Shown one piece after another: positions 53,279 through 62,752 of a stretch of 64,000 nt of DNA. The DNA is taken from assembly GCF_002976435.1 (NCBI RefSeq), contig NZ_PUGF01000019.1, positions 33,207-97,206 of the forward strand, written 5' to 3'. Each line of letters begins with the position of its first letter. Position 1 is the stretch's first letter. The position numbers and the translations under genes were made by a program. Under the pieces are notes generated by a model. That model worked only from the letters and a program-made list of their open reading frames with translations, was not told the DNA's origin and did not search any database. The stretch is from Solimicrobium silvestre (GTDB lineage Bacteria; Pseudomonadota; Gammaproteobacteria; Burkholderiales; Burkholderiaceae_D).

Positions 53279-53629
53279 TGCGGACGCATTGCAGCGTATG
53301 CCGCAAAACCCAGTATTCTACCAGAGCAGCAGGCCTGACTGGCTTGGTAGCACTTGATCAGGATAAATAAAATCGTTAAAAACCCTGCGTTTTATAGAAA
53401 AATGGGGAGAAAGTTTGTTAAAAAAACAGATTTTCGTATGATTTTTACATACTCACCTGTTTTTTCATTATTTTCAACGTATCCAATAGCTTTTAGATCG
53501 ATTAAAAATAGATTTTTAGGTAGTATATTTTTAGACCAATATAAACAAAGGAAATTAGATATGTTTTATCTATTTACATACACCTGTATTTAAAAACATA
53601 TTACTGAAAATCCCCCTCAAAACTACCGT
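53279..53629. other. AT-rich intergenic stretch upstream of tkt
   Basis: Apart from a possible tkt -10 box (minus strand TAGAAT, 53320-53315) nothing certain is seen. A 79-codon open frame on the plus strand (53354-53593) is rich in Phe, Lys and Tyr, as expected from AT-rich DNA, and lacks a ribosome site. The composition would suit an upstream activating region or foreign DNA. Confidence 0.5.
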
Positions 53630-54187
53630 TTAAAACGACGTCGCAGCACGAGAAGCCTGGTCATATAAGCCAGATAAACCACGTAAGAAACGTGCCAACT
53701 CCTGCAACTCAAACGATTCTTGCGCACCACCCGCCAAGCTTGCCACCAGCACTTGCTCCCGGACTTCAAAATATTTTGCGCATACCGCCTGACCTTTTTC
53801 ATTGGTCGAATACAGCACTTCCTTACCGCGTTTTTCAGTGGCGATTAAGTCCAGATTTTGCAGTTTCTTCAACGCGTAATTCACCACATGGGTGTCTTCT
53901 ATGTTGAGTAGAAATGCTATGTCCGCCAGTTTTTTGGAACGCGCGCGATGGTTAACATGGTGCAGCACCAGCACTTCAATGGTCGTCATATCACTCACGC
54001 CAGCGGCTGCCATACAACGCGTAATCCAGCGATTAAACGCGTTACCGGAAATAATCAATCCAAATTCAAACTCGCTCAGCTCGGCACTTTTCCCGGCCGC
54101 CAAATGAGCCGAAGAAACTATCACAGGACGTGTTTGCGGGTTATCAGGTGCGGAAATTGCGCTCGTATTTAAAGATTTTTTTGTCAT
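53630..54187 (-). CDS. MarR-like winged-helix regulator linked to the pyroglutamate locus
   Basis: This 185-residue protein has a disordered N-terminus of about 35 residues and a MarR-type domain: FEFGLIISGNAFNRWITRCM, EVLVLHHVNHRARSKKLADIAFLLN, and the wing with KRGKEVLYSTNEKG. This is the PF-type winged DNA-binding form common in betaproteobacteria next to catabolic genes. It starts 2 bp after the 5-oxoprolinase stop, with GGAG ahead of ATG 54187, so it is co-transcribed and coupled. It probably controls the divergent pyroglutamate promoters, for which a palindrome at 57939-57958 is a candidate. The effector may be 5-oxoproline, by inference. Confidence 0.8.
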   Translation of the reverse strand: MTKKSLNTSAISAPDNPQTRPVIVSSAHLAAGKSAELSEFEFGLIISGNAFNRWITRCMAAAGVSDMTTIEVLVLHHVNHRARSKKLADIAFLLNIEDTHVVNYALKKLQNLDLIATEKRGKEVLYSTNEKGQAVCAKYFEVREQVLVASLAGGAQESFELQELARFLRGLSGLYDQASRAATSF

Positions 54188-54189
54188 AG

Positions 54190-57100
54190 CTACTCCGTTT
54201 CGGTGCCGCATTTTACGTTATTGCGTTTATTAGCATTTCCAAACCCGCCACCACCCGGAGTCTCCACAACAAACACATCATCCACGTGCATTTGTGTTTC
54301 TTCGGTAGACGTTAATAATTGTCGCTCGCCAGATGCACGCAGCACATAATTCAGCCCCAATTGCGCAGCCTGCCCACCGGCAGCACCATACGGCGCAACA
54401 ATCCGATGCCCAGACAAAATCGCCGCAGTCATGGCTTCTTTGAAGCGAATTTTACGTATAACGCCGTCGCCGCCTGTGGTTTGTCCAACCCCGCCACTGC
54501 CTTTGCGGATGCTGAATTCATCGACCATCACCGGAAAGCGTAGCTCCAATACTTCAGGATCGGTCAAGCGTGAATTGGTCATGTGAGTTTGTACGGCAGA
54601 TGCGCCGTTAAAACCAGGGCCGGCACCAGAGCCACCGGCAATCGTTTCATAATATTGATATTGCTCATTACCGAAAGTAAAATTATTCATGGTGCCTTGC
54701 GCCGCGCCCATAACCTGCAATGCGCCATAGAGTGCATCAGTCACGTATTGCGAGGTTTCGACATTGCCGGACACCACCGCTGCCGGATAACGTGGATTCA
54801 ACATGCTGCCTTCGGGAATAATAATATTCAACGGTTTTAAGCAACCTTCATTGAGCGGAATTTCAGCATCGACTAAAGTACGGAACACATACAACACAGC
54901 CGAGCGACTGATGGAAGCCGGTGCATTAAAATTGTTCGGCAATTGGTCTGAAGTGCCGGTGAAATCAATCACGGCGCTACGCTGTTCGCGGTTGATCCGA
55001 ATACTGACTTTAATCACCGCACCGTTATCCATCGCATAGCTAAAGTCGCCATCCTTCAAGCCCACCAGCACGCGCCGCACAGCTTCTTCGGCATTGTTTT
55101 GCACATGCTGCATATAGGCAGCAACGACGTCTTTACCGTATTGCTGCAACATCTGTTTAAGCTCTTGTTCACCTTTTTCATTGGCGGCAATCTGGGCACG
55201 TAAATCGGCGATATTTTGATCGGGATTACGCGCTGGCCATGAGCCGGAAGCCAGCAAAGCGCGGGTTTCTGCTTCACGGAAATGACCGGCTTCAACCAGC
55301 AAGAAGTTATCGATCAAAATACCTTCCTGATCGACATGAGTGCTATTCGGTGGCATGGAACCGGGCGTAATACCGCCGATATCGGCATGATGCCCGCGTG
55401 AGCCGAGATAAAACAAAACCTGTTTTTTGTGCTCATCAAATACCGGCGTAATCACGGTAATGTCGGGCAAATGCGTACCGCCGCTATACGGCGCGTTCAA
55501 ACAATACACATCGCCCGGCTGCATTGTTCCAAGGTTGTTGGCGATGATCGATTTAATAGAATCACTCATCGAACCCAGATGCACGGGAATATGTGGAGCA
55601 TTGGCGATCAGGTTACCGTTCACATCAAAAATCGCGCAGGAAAAATCAAGTCGCTCCTTGATATTCACAGAATGCGACGTGTTTTCCAGCGTCGCGCCCA
55701 TTTGCTCGGCAATCGACATGAACAGGTTGTTAAACACTTCCAGCAACACCGGATCAACCTCGGTGCCAGCCGCTTTACGGCTCGGACGCGCAGTGACCCT
55801 TTCCAAAATCAAATCGTTACGCTGCGTGATATGCGCCGCCCAGCCCGGCTCCACCACCGTAGTGGATACCGCATCAGAAATAATGGCCGGACCTTGAATA
55901 TGATCAATAGTGCTTAAGTTAGCGCGCAAATACACGGGCGTTGCAAACTCTTCCTGTTGTGACACCATGTTGACCATTGCTTCCGGCACGGCAGCCTGCT
56001 GACCAGCGCGCGCCTGAAAGGCGTTATCGGCCAGCACATCATCCGCCTCGGCCATCGCTTCCACCGATACCGCTTCCACAATTAACTCCCGCCCGACCAT
56101 GATAAAACCATAGCGTGCCTGATGCTGCGCTTCAAATTGATCGCGCATAACATCTATCCCAGCCAAGTTCACCACCATAGCGGAATCGGTGCCTTTATAA
56201 CGCAAGTGAACCCGACGCAACGTGCTAATTGCCGATTGCGCAATGCCTTGTGTCAGCAATTCCTGTTCGGCTGTGGTGGCTAATGCCGTCAAGCTGGCTT
56301 CGACCAGACTCAGATTGTCCACATTCAAAGGCCGCTCTACCGAGCTTTCTCGCAATGCGCGCTGATTCGCCAAACCCATGCCAAATGCCGATAACACACC
56401 AGCAAACGGATGCAACACTACCCGGCTCATACCCAACGCATCGGCCACCTGACAAGCATGTTGGCCGCCTGCGCCACCGAAACAGCACAGCGCGTAATTG
56501 CTAACATCGTAGCCACGCTGCACCGACACTTTTTTGATTGCATTTGCCATGTTTTCAATCGCAACCTGCAAAAATCCTTCGGCCACTTGTTCGGCAGTAC
56601 GCTGCCCTAAACCGGCGGCGGCAATCTCACTTGCCAAGGCATTAAATTTTTGCCTTACTACATCGCTGCCTAAACGTTGATTACCTTCGGCCCCAAACAC
56701 TTTCGGAAAAAATTCCGGCTGAATTTTGCCCAGCATTACATTGCAATCGGTAACGGTCAGCGGCCCGCCTTTACGATAACTGGCCGGCCCCGGATTTGCG
56801 CCTGCCGATGCAGGACCAACCCGAAACCGCGTGCCGTCAAACTCCAATATCGAGCCACCGCCTGCGGCCACCGTATGAATATTCATCATCGGCACACGCA
56901 GACGCACGCCAGCCACAGTGCTTTCAAATACCCGCTCCAGTTCACCGTTGTAATGCGACACGTCGGTAGAAGTGCCGCCCATATCAAAGCCGATGATTTT
57001 AGTAAAACCGGCCAGCTCTGAAGTGCGTACCGCGCCAACAATGCCGCCAGCCGGACCGGACAAAATACTGTCTTTACCTTGAAATAAATGCGCGTCGGTC

Positions 57101-57858
57101 AAGCCGCCGTTCGACTGCATAAACATCAAACGCGTGTCACCCAACTCACTAGCGACCTGATCCACATACCGACGCAAAATCGGCGACAGATACGCGTCTG
57201 CTACGGTGGTGTCGCCACGCCCGACTAATTTGATCATCGGTGACACAATATGCGATACAGAAATCTGGCTAAAACCGATTTCACGTGCGATTAGTTGAAT
57301 CTGCTTTTCATGTTGGGTGTAACGGTAGCCATGCATCAAAACAATCGCCACACAGCGGATGCCGCTGGCAAAAACCGTTTGTAATTCGGCGCGCAAGGCC
57401 TCAGTTTGCAACGGTTTCAGCACCTCGCCTTGCGCATTAATCCGTTCATCGGCTTCAATCACGATTTCGGCCAACTGATCAGGCAAAACGATATGCCGAT
57501 CAAACAGACGCGGACGATTTTGATAGGCAATTTTCAACGCATCGGCAAAACCACGCGTCACCACTAAAGCGCAGCGTTCACCTTTGCGTTCCAGCAAGGC
57601 ATTGGTGGCAACTGTGGTCCCCATTTTGACGACATCAATCACGCCAGCCGGAATCGCCTGATCTCGTTCTATACCAAGCAGTGCACGAATGCCAGCCAGA
57701 GCAGCGTCGCGATAATGGGCAGGATCTTCCGACAACAACTTATGGGTAGCTAATGAGCCGTCTGGCTTTTTTGCCACGATGTCAGTGAAAGTGCCGCCAC
57801 GATCTACCCAAAATTGCCATTTATCACTGCTCGTTTGATCGTTACTTTTATCCATCAT
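54190..57858 (-). CDS. oplAH: 5-oxoprolinase, fused HyuA-HyuB (ATP-dependent)
   Basis: This 1222-residue protein joins both hydantoinase/oxoprolinase subunits in one chain, as in the eukaryotic enzyme. The HyuA half has [12 protein letters not shown] and [14 protein letters not shown] for nucleotide binding. The HyuB half, from about residue 700, starts [28 protein letters not shown] and has [13 protein letters not shown]. It hydrolyses 5-oxo-L-proline to glutamate at the cost of ATP, although N-methylhydantoin-type substrates cannot be excluded. GGAG precedes the ATG at 57858. It is divergent from DUF969-DUF979-pcp, which makes 5-oxoproline the likely substrate. Confidence 0.92.
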   Translation of the reverse strand: MMDKSNDQTSSDKWQFWVDRGGTFTDIVAKKPDGSLATHKLLSEDPAHYRDAALAGIRALLGIERDQAIPAGVIDVVKMGTTVATNALLERKGERCALVVTRGFADALKIAYQNRPRLFDRHIVLPDQLAEIVIEADERINAQGEVLKPLQTEALRAELQTVFASGIRCVAIVLMHGYRYTQHEKQIQLIAREIGFSQISVSHIVSPMIKLVGRGDTTVADAYLSPILRRYVDQVASELGDTRLMFMQSNGGLTDAHLFQGKDSILSGPAGGIVGAVRTSELAGFTKIIGFDMGGTSTDVSHYNGELERVFESTVAGVRLRVPMMNIHTVAAGGGSILEFDGTRFRVGPASAGANPGPASYRKGGPLTVTDCNVMLGKIQPEFFPKVFGAEGNQRLGSDVVRQKFNALASEIAAAGLGQRTAEQVAEGFLQVAIENMANAIKKVSVQRGYDVSNYALCCFGGAGGQHACQVADALGMSRVVLHPFAGVLSAFGMGLANQRALRESSVERPLNVDNLSLVEASLTALATTAEQELLTQGIAQSAISTLRRVHLRYKGTDSAMVVNLAGIDVMRDQFEAQHQARYGFIMVGRELIVEAVSVEAMAEADDVLADNAFQARAGQQAAVPEAMVNMVSQQEEFATPVYLRANLSTIDHIQGPAIISDAVSTTVVEPGWAAHITQRNDLILERVTARPSRKAAGTEVDPVLLEVFNNLFMSIAEQMGATLENTSHSVNIKERLDFSCAIFDVNGNLIANAPHIPVHLGSMSDSIKSIIANNLGTMQPGDVYCLNAPYSGGTHLPDITVITPVFDEHKKQVLFYLGSRGHHADIGGITPGSMPPNSTHVDQEGILIDNFLLVEAGHFREAETRALLASGSWPARNPDQNIADLRAQIAANEKGEQELKQMLQQYGKDVVAAYMQHVQNNAEEAVRRVLVGLKDGDFSYAMDNGAVIKVSIRINREQRSAVIDFTGTSDQLPNNFNAPASISRSAVLYVFRTLVDAEIPLNEGCLKPLNIIIPEGSMLNPRYPAAVVSGNVETSQYVTDALYGALQVMGAAQGTMNNFTFGNEQYQYYETIAGGSGAGPGFNGASAVQTHMTNSRLTDPEVLELRFPVMVDEFSIRKGSGGVGQTTGGDGVIRKIRFKEAMTAAILSGHRIVAPYGAAGGQAAQLGLNYVLRASGERQLLTSTEETQMHVDDVFVVETPGGGGFGNANKRNNVKCGTETE

Positions 57859-57938
57859 TTTGCATCTCCGTGTTGCGTCGCTGATAAAGTCATGCACTGA
57901 AATTAAATAAATACTAGCAAGATATTTACAATTTAGCG

Positions 57939-57958
57939 ATAATTTATCAATAAATTAT
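57939..57958. promoter_or_regulatory. Palindrome in the 5-oxoprolinase/DUF969 divergent region
   Basis: ATAATTTAT (57939-57947) and ATAAATTAT (57950-57958) are perfect 9-bp arms around CA. The site lies 26 bp ahead of the DUF969 start and 80 bp ahead of oplAH in an AT-rich region. It is a candidate operator for the MarR-like regulator of this locus. Confidence 0.7.
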
Positions 57959-57984
57959 AAACATATATTCATTCTGGAGACATC

Positions 57985-58677
57985 ATGGAAACGGTTAATC
58001 TGTGGCCGCTCATCGGCGTAGCTGTAGTTATTGCAGGCTTTGTATTACGCACCAATCCGGTACTGGTCGTTATTATTTCTGCCATTGCGACTGGGCTAGC
58101 CGCACACCTACCCTTAGATAAAATTCTGGCTTTGCTGGGTAGCGGATTTATCAAAACCCGTAATTTGCCACTGATCTTTTTTCTCCCATTAGCGGCCATC
58201 GGCTTATCGGAACGATTCGGTCTAAAAGAGCATGCGCAAAGCTCCATCGCCAAGATCCGCTCTGCTACGGCAGGGCGTTTGCTAATCGTATATTTATTCA
58301 TCCGTGAAATTTCCGCCGCCATGGGCTTAACCAGCTTGGGCGGTCATCCGCAAATGGTCAGGCCGTTAATTGCACCAATGGCGGAAGCTGCTACACAAAA
58401 TCAGTATGGCGTCGTGCCTGAAAAATTACGCCATAAAATCCGTGCCATGTCAGCAGCTACCGATAACGTCGGCCTGTTTTTCGGTGAAGATGTATTCGTC
58501 GCCTTTGGTGCCATTATTTTGATGCAAACCATTTTGCGCAATGAAGGAATTGAGGTGAATGCAATCCATATGGCTTTGTGGGGTATACCAACCGCCGTTT
58601 CCGCCTTCGTGATTCATTCCTGGAATTTGCATCGTCTGGATAAGCAAATTGCCCGTGAACTGGGACGCGGAGCATGA
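57985..58677 (+). CDS. DUF969 membrane protein, putative 5-oxoproline transporter part
   Basis: This 230-residue protein of the DUF969 family has about five to six helices, with NLWPLIGVAVVIAGFVLRTNP at the start, FIKTRNLPLIFFLPLAAIGLSERFGL, IREISAAMGLTSLGGHPQMVRPL and DNVGLFFGEDVFVAFGAIILM. It overlaps DUF979 by 4 bp; the two families travel together as a pair. The adjacent pyroglutamyl peptidase and 5-oxoprolinase genes make a 5-oxoproline permease the best guess. That role is inferred from context, not from a known motif. GGAG lies 6 bp before the ATG. Confidence 0.88.
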   Translation: METVNLWPLIGVAVVIAGFVLRTNPVLVVIISAIATGLAAHLPLDKILALLGSGFIKTRNLPLIFFLPLAAIGLSERFGLKEHAQSSIAKIRSATAGRLLIVYLFIREISAAMGLTSLGGHPQMVRPLIAPMAEAATQNQYGVVPEKLRHKIRAMSAATDNVGLFFGEDVFVAFGAIILMQTILRNEGIEVNAIHMALWGIPTAVSAFVIHSWNLHRLDKQIARELGRGA

Positions 58678-59624
58678 TGTTCACTCTCGATTATTTCTAT
58701 ATTCTGCTCGGCTGTATGTTGGCCGCCATCGCCGTTATATCGGTGCAGGACAAGGCCAATCCACGCCGTTTTACAACGGGCGTATTTTGGGCGCTCTATG
58801 CCACGGTATATTTGATCGGTGAGCGCATGCCACCCATTGCGGTAGGTATCTTGGTGGTGGTAATGGCACTCATTGCCGGTTTTGGTGGCGTTGCAATGGG
58901 CAAATATAGCGAATTATCCGGCGCGGGAAAACAAGCCAGCGCCAGCAAACTGGGTAACCGCTTATTTATACCTGCCTTAATTATTCCTCTCACAACCATC
59001 ATCGGTTCGGTACTACTTAACCACGTCAAAATTGCAGACGTATTTTTACTCGATCAAAAAAACATTACCTTGGTTAGCCTGGGTTTTGGTTGTGTCTTTG
59101 CATTGGCTTGCGCCTGTTGGATTACCCGCAGCTCGCCGCTACAAGGCCTGCGCGAATCGCGCCGTTTAATTGACTCCATGGGTAGCGTCGTGGTCTTGCC
59201 GCATATTTTAGCGGTGCTGGGTTTATTGTTTATTGATGCGGGAGTCGGCAAGGCGGTCGCACATTTAGCTACGGCGTATATCAATATGGATTACAAACTA
59301 GTTGCGGTTGCGGTGTATTGTCTGGGAATGGCCTTATTTACCGTCATCATGGGCAATGGTTTTGCCGCATTTCCGGTAATGGCGGGCGGTGTCGGGATTC
59401 CAATTTTGGTAGGCATTTATCACGCCAACCCGGCAGTCATGGCGGCAATCGGCATGTTTAGCGGTTATTGCGGCACCTTGATGACACCGATGGCGGCCAA
59501 CTTTAATATTGTGCCGGTTGCGCTATTAAATTTACCGGATAAAAATGCGGTAATCAAAGCGCAATTACCCACCGCCTTGCCGCTGCTAGCCGTGAATATT
59601 TTATTGCTGTATTTTTTAATGTAA
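58674..59624 (+). CDS. DUF979 membrane protein, partner of DUF969
   Basis: This 316-residue protein has about nine to ten helices of the DUF979 family: DYFYILLGCMLAAIAVISVQDKANPRRF, VYLIGERMPPIAVGILVVVMALIAGFGG (residues about 41-68), and near the end MGNGFAAFPVMAGGVGIPIL and MFSGYCGTLMTPMAANFN. The glycine-rich segments and repeated helices look transporter-like, distantly recalling ion-transporter superfamily proteins. It starts inside the DUF969 stop (ATGA overlap) and ends 5 bp before pcp. The pair plausibly forms one heteromeric permease. Confidence 0.88.
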   Translation: MMFTLDYFYILLGCMLAAIAVISVQDKANPRRFTTGVFWALYATVYLIGERMPPIAVGILVVVMALIAGFGGVAMGKYSELSGAGKQASASKLGNRLFIPALIIPLTTIIGSVLLNHVKIADVFLLDQKNITLVSLGFGCVFALACACWITRSSPLQGLRESRRLIDSMGSVVVLPHILAVLGLLFIDAGVGKAVAHLATAYINMDYKLVAVAVYCLGMALFTVIMGNGFAAFPVMAGGVGIPILVGIYHANPAVMAAIGMFSGYCGTLMTPMAANFNIVPVALLNLPDKNAVIKAQLPTALPLLAVNILLLYFLM

Positions 59625-59629
59625 GCACT

Positions 59630-60280
59630 ATGATGAAAACAATCCTACTCACCGGCTTCGAGCCATTTGCCCAGTCCGACATTAATCCGTCTTGGGAAGT
59701 AGCACGTGCTCTAGATGGTTGGCGCACCGAACAGTTCATCGTACACAGCGTACAACTACCTTGCGTATTCGGGACAGCGCAACAAGCCATGATTCACGCC
59801 ATTGAACAATATCGGCCTGATGTCGTCATTGCTCTCGGTCAGGCTGGCGGCCGTTGCGAGATTACACCAGAGCGTATCGCCATCAATATTGACGATGCGC
59901 GCATACCCGACAATGCCGGTTCGCAGCCGATTGATATTCCAGTCGCAGCTGCGGGCCCAGCGGCCTATTTTTCCACCTTACCGATCAAGGCAATCGTACA
60001 AAATTTATCCGCCAACGGCATTCCCTCAGCGGTATCCCAAAGCGCAGGCACCTTTGTCTGCAACCATGTTTTTTATGGATTGATGCATTATCTGGCAACC
60101 AAGCAAAACCCGGCACGCGCTGGCTTCATTCACGTTCCCAGCTTGCCTGAGCAAGCTGCCTTACATCCTGGTGAAGCCAGCATGGCCTTGGCCGATATGC
60201 TGCACGGCTTACGATTGGCGATACAAACTAGCTGCTCGCAACAGCAAGATATTGCCGTTACTGGCGGGCAAATCCATTAA
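59630..60280 (+). CDS. pcp: Pyroglutamyl-peptidase I (C15)
   Basis: This 216-residue cytosolic cysteine peptidase starts LLTGFEPFAQSDINPSWEV. The catalytic Glu lies in TPERIAINIDDARIPD, Cys in SAGTFVCNHVFYGLMHY and His in GFIHVPSLPEQ. It removes N-terminal pyroglutamate from peptides, releasing 5-oxoproline, which the neighbouring 5-oxoprolinase can open to glutamate. Two consecutive ATG codons (59630 and 59633) are both possible starts. It is the third gene of the DUF969-DUF979-pcp operon. Confidence 0.96.
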   Translation: MMKTILLTGFEPFAQSDINPSWEVARALDGWRTEQFIVHSVQLPCVFGTAQQAMIHAIEQYRPDVVIALGQAGGRCEITPERIAINIDDARIPDNAGSQPIDIPVAAAGPAAYFSTLPIKAIVQNLSANGIPSAVSQSAGTFVCNHVFYGLMHYLATKQNPARAGFIHVPSLPEQAALHPGEASMALADMLHGLRLAIQTSCSQQQDIAVTGGQIH

Positions 60281-60317
60281 AAACAGGATTTACACAAAAC
60301 CTCCTGAGTCTAAATAA

Positions 60318-60343
60318 CAACTGGAACCGCACTGTTCCAGTTG
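60318..60343. terminator. Hairpin between pcp and the PXPV gene
   Basis: CAACTGGAAC (60318-60327) and GTTCCAGTTG (60334-60343) form a perfect 10-bp stem with a 6-nt loop. It lies between convergent genes. There is no proper T run, although short T/A blocks flank it. Confidence 0.7.
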
Positions 60344-60378
60344 GCTAAATTTAGCTTTTCCTCAGACTCGCGATCATG

Positions 60379-60711
60379 TCAGTGGTATCCACGATCCTCA
60401 TGATGCTCTACGCGTCGCTCGTCACGATAATCCCGGTCGTACCCGTGGTGCTCCTGCCACTCGCGGCGATCATGCCATTCGTGTTCGCGCCGTTGCCGCT
60501 GATACCATCCATAGTCTCGATAACCGTAATAGACTGCACGAGGTTGTACATACACAGGTTCAGGCTGATAGTAGACTGGTGCCGGCTGAACAAAAACCGG
60601 CAATGGAATACCAATATTCAGATCAACATGCACCGGTCCGGCATAAGCCGCAGACATCATCAATGTTGTGCCAGCTACTAATCCCGCTGCTAAGGTGAGT
60701 AATTTCTTCAT
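60379..60711 (-). CDS. PXPV-repeat periplasmic protein
   Basis: This 110-residue protein has a signal peptide (LLTLAAGLVAGTTLMMSAAYA). A short proline/valine repeat zone follows (PLPVFVQPAPVYYQPEPVYV, about 37-56) and a strongly charged tail rich in Tyr, Arg, His and Glu (HEWHDRREWQEHH). This is the PXPV arrangement common in Burkholderiales and of unknown role, possibly cell-envelope or metal related because of its histidines. It is monocistronic, with GGATGG ahead of the ATG. Confidence 0.85.
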   Translation of the reverse strand: MKKLLTLAAGLVAGTTLMMSAAYAGPVHVDLNIGIPLPVFVQPAPVYYQPEPVYVQPRAVYYGYRDYGWYQRQRREHEWHDRREWQEHHGYDRDYRDERRVEHHEDRGYH

Positions 60712-60955
60712 GAGTCCATCCTTTATTTATTAGCTATTAACTCAATAACGCAACAGCTTAATTCAAGACGACCCGCTGACCGTAACGTGTGTAACGGCAT
60801 GTGTCTATGTTAGCTTGGGTTAGTGGCGCGACGAACTTACGCAAGCGTATCGGCGTACACTTAAAAGCGCTGCCAGCAAATTACTAACTGCCGGGCAGCT
60901 CGATGTTGTGAAGACACTATCTATCCAGAACGTAATTGACAATCGGGAGCAGAAA

Positions 60956-61207
60956 ATGGAACTCATAGAACCGGACGAAATGCGCAAATTTCAAGCAATT
61001 TTGAAAAATCATCAAATAACTTTTACGGACTTCTCATTTTCCGAAATTGACACGACCGACCCAAAAACGGATGAAATTTATGCACTTCAGGGGTTTCTTA
61101 ATGTGACGCGAAAATCAAACGGGTTGAGTAAGGAATACCTGATAGGCGACGGTACGGCGTGGGTGAGTCAGTTTCAGAAAGATTTGGACGAAGGCGCATT
61201 TACCTGA
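60956..61207 (+). CDS. Small hypothetical protein
   Basis: This 83-residue soluble protein (MELIEPDEMRKFQAILKNHQ, ITFTDFSFSEIDTTDP, EYLIGDGTAWVSQFQKDLDEG) is acidic and without a signal peptide. GGGAG (60945-60949) lies 6 nt ahead of the ATG at 60956; a GTG at 60908 would extend it without a ribosome site. I do not recognise it. It is isolated, between a PXPV gene and a MITE-like element. A perfect 8-bp hairpin follows about 24 bp after its stop. Confidence 0.65.
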   Translation: MELIEPDEMRKFQAILKNHQITFTDFSFSEIDTTDPKTDEIYALQGFLNVTRKSNGLSKEYLIGDGTAWVSQFQKDLDEGAFT

Positions 61208-61231
61208 AAATGCATCTTCTGACGTTGCAAA

Positions 61232-61254
61232 GACGAAGTCACTAACACTTCGTC
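61232..61254 (+). terminator. Hairpin after the small hypothetical gene
   Basis: GACGAAGT (61232-61239) and ACTTCGTC (61247-61254) are perfect arms around a 7-nt loop. No T run follows. The stretch 61255-61476 shows no gene. Confidence 0.5.
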
Positions 61255-61476
61255 ATATTCTTCATCGAGAGTACCTTCACTTACTCAAAGAGTGTTCAGG
61301 TGTGGTCGGGGTTTCAGGCAATATATATTCCTTGCCATTAAAGTCGCAAATTCAATATTTCTGTATCAAATTCAAATTCGATTAATTTACATTAAAGTCG
61401 TAAATAGATCCTCTATGACTGCAATAGATTCTATAACGGACCATTAGTAAACGTCCGACTTTGCTCGGTCTGTGCC

Positions 61477-61625
61477 GAGACTGTGTAAAAACAAAAAATT
61501 TCCAACTTTTTCTGAAAAATCATGGGTAGGGAGATCATTCCCTGCGTCGAAAAAATTGAATAGAGCGTGTTTTAAGAGGCCGATTTTTTCGAGTGTAAAT
61601 TAATTTTGAGTTTTTACACAGTCTC
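61477..61625. mobile_element. MITE-like element with 16-bp perfect terminal inverted repeats
   Basis: The ends GAGACTGTGTAAAAAC (61477-61492) and GTTTTTACACAGTCTC (61610-61625) are perfect inverted repeats enclosing only 149 bp in total. TGCC occurs directly on both outer sides (61473-61476 and 61626-61629), which fits a 4-bp target duplication. The interior has no gene; it contains a GGGTAGGGAG/CCCTGC stretch and several poly-A/T runs. CTGTGTAAAAAC-type ends are known among transposons, but the family of the parent element cannot be fixed here. It is non-autonomous and would need a transposase in trans. Confidence 0.85.
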
Positions 61626-61653
61626 TGCCGTGAAGCGACAAAAGACAATCAAA

Positions 61654-62613
61654 TCATCGCGCGAACACATTCAAAACTCCCGCTAAATCTGGAGCAGATT
61701 GGTGCATAAAGGAAATGATATTCTTAGTTTCTGGATCATACGCCTCTTGCATTGTTTTCACGCTCACAATAGTGCCTTTGTAATTTACTATCGCATCAAC
61801 TGATCTATCCATTTCTTTAGAGGAGTAAAAAACAGTTCCGTCATCTTGTGGTGTATTGACCAGTTCAAAAAAATGGTCAGCATAAACCAACTCCTTATGT
61901 ATTAAATCGCTTACTTTGCCGTCAATTAACCTATACGCCCTGTCGCGATAAAAAGGAAACCGGACAAACATATCTGATCTGCCACTCACTGGAGGAGCTT
62001 CATCAACCTTGGCTACTACTACTTCCGTTAGACTTTTAAAGTAGTTCTGACTGTTTCCCGTTGTTGCCCAAACATAATACGGAATATAGGTTGCCTGAAC
62101 ATTTTCAAATCGATTTTTGTATTTGGCCAAGATTGCATTGGCCAACGCAACCTGGCTTTCTGTCGGTCCCAAATGATCAGTTGATTCATTGGTTGGTTCA
62201 ATTTTCACGCGATCAATAGACAACAAAGAATTTTTTGCATTCCCTCGAACAATGTATAGCTTGATGAGATTATCGCTGGCTTCCAACATCGCTATTGGCT
62301 GATTCAGTTCACGAGCCGCTCGGTCCAGACAAAAAGACTGGTCGCCTCGAAGAATTAGGGTATGGCTCATATCAAGCTGGATTGCTGCCCTGTCAAGTCC
62401 TTCGCTTTCCCACCTTAAATGTAATGGTGCATCAGGGCCTTCGGTCGGCTGTACAAATTGTGAGCATTTATAATATTGACTGTATGAAATCGGCTTGTTG
62501 TTATAAGTACCTTGAACAGTATATTTAAAATATTCAGAACTCCCAGGTTTTGCGCAACCAACTAGTGAAATGAAAAAAAACGCCACGGCAATATAAGAGT
62601 TTGAAAATTTCAC
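61654..62613 (-). CDS. Hypothetical lipoprotein
   Basis: This 319-residue protein has a lipobox SLVGCAKPG (Cys20) after a short hydrophobic signal. The mature protein has two Cys (YKCSQF, SFCLDRA) that could pair, and is otherwise a mixed alpha/beta sequence without a motif I recognise (YKGTIVSVKTMQEAYDPETKN near the end). It starts 29 bp after the MITE when read along the window, and is transcribed toward it. Isolated context; base composition is AT-rich. The function is unknown. Confidence 0.75.
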   Translation of the reverse strand: MKFSNSYIAVAFFFISLVGCAKPGSSEYFKYTVQGTYNNKPISYSQYYKCSQFVQPTEGPDAPLHLRWESEGLDRAAIQLDMSHTLILRGDQSFCLDRAARELNQPIAMLEASDNLIKLYIVRGNAKNSLLSIDRVKIEPTNESTDHLGPTESQVALANAILAKYKNRFENVQATYIPYYVWATTGNSQNYFKSLTEVVVAKVDEAPPVSGRSDMFVRFPFYRDRAYRLIDGKVSDLIHKELVYADHFFELVNTPQDDGTVFYSSKEMDRSVDAIVNYKGTIVSVKTMQEAYDPETKNIISFMHQSAPDLAGVLNVFAR

Positions 62614-62752
62614 GATTACGGCTCCCGAGATTTTTAGAATCTGTTTAACTTATTTTGAATGATCGTTTTTCAGAATTCCTAGCTGATTATTCAAAAATTG
62701 ACTGAGTCGGCTATGTCCGCCATGTGCGAATTGTGACGCTTACTTGCTCAAA

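Noticed and set aside
53354..53593. 79-codon open frame upstream of tkt
   Set aside because: The composition is that of AT-rich non-coding DNA and it has no ribosome site or recognisable motif.
60780..60860. Possible dispersed repeat resembling TTGGGTTAG-type intergenic repeats
   Set aside because: Only a partial resemblance, with no second arm or copy in the window.
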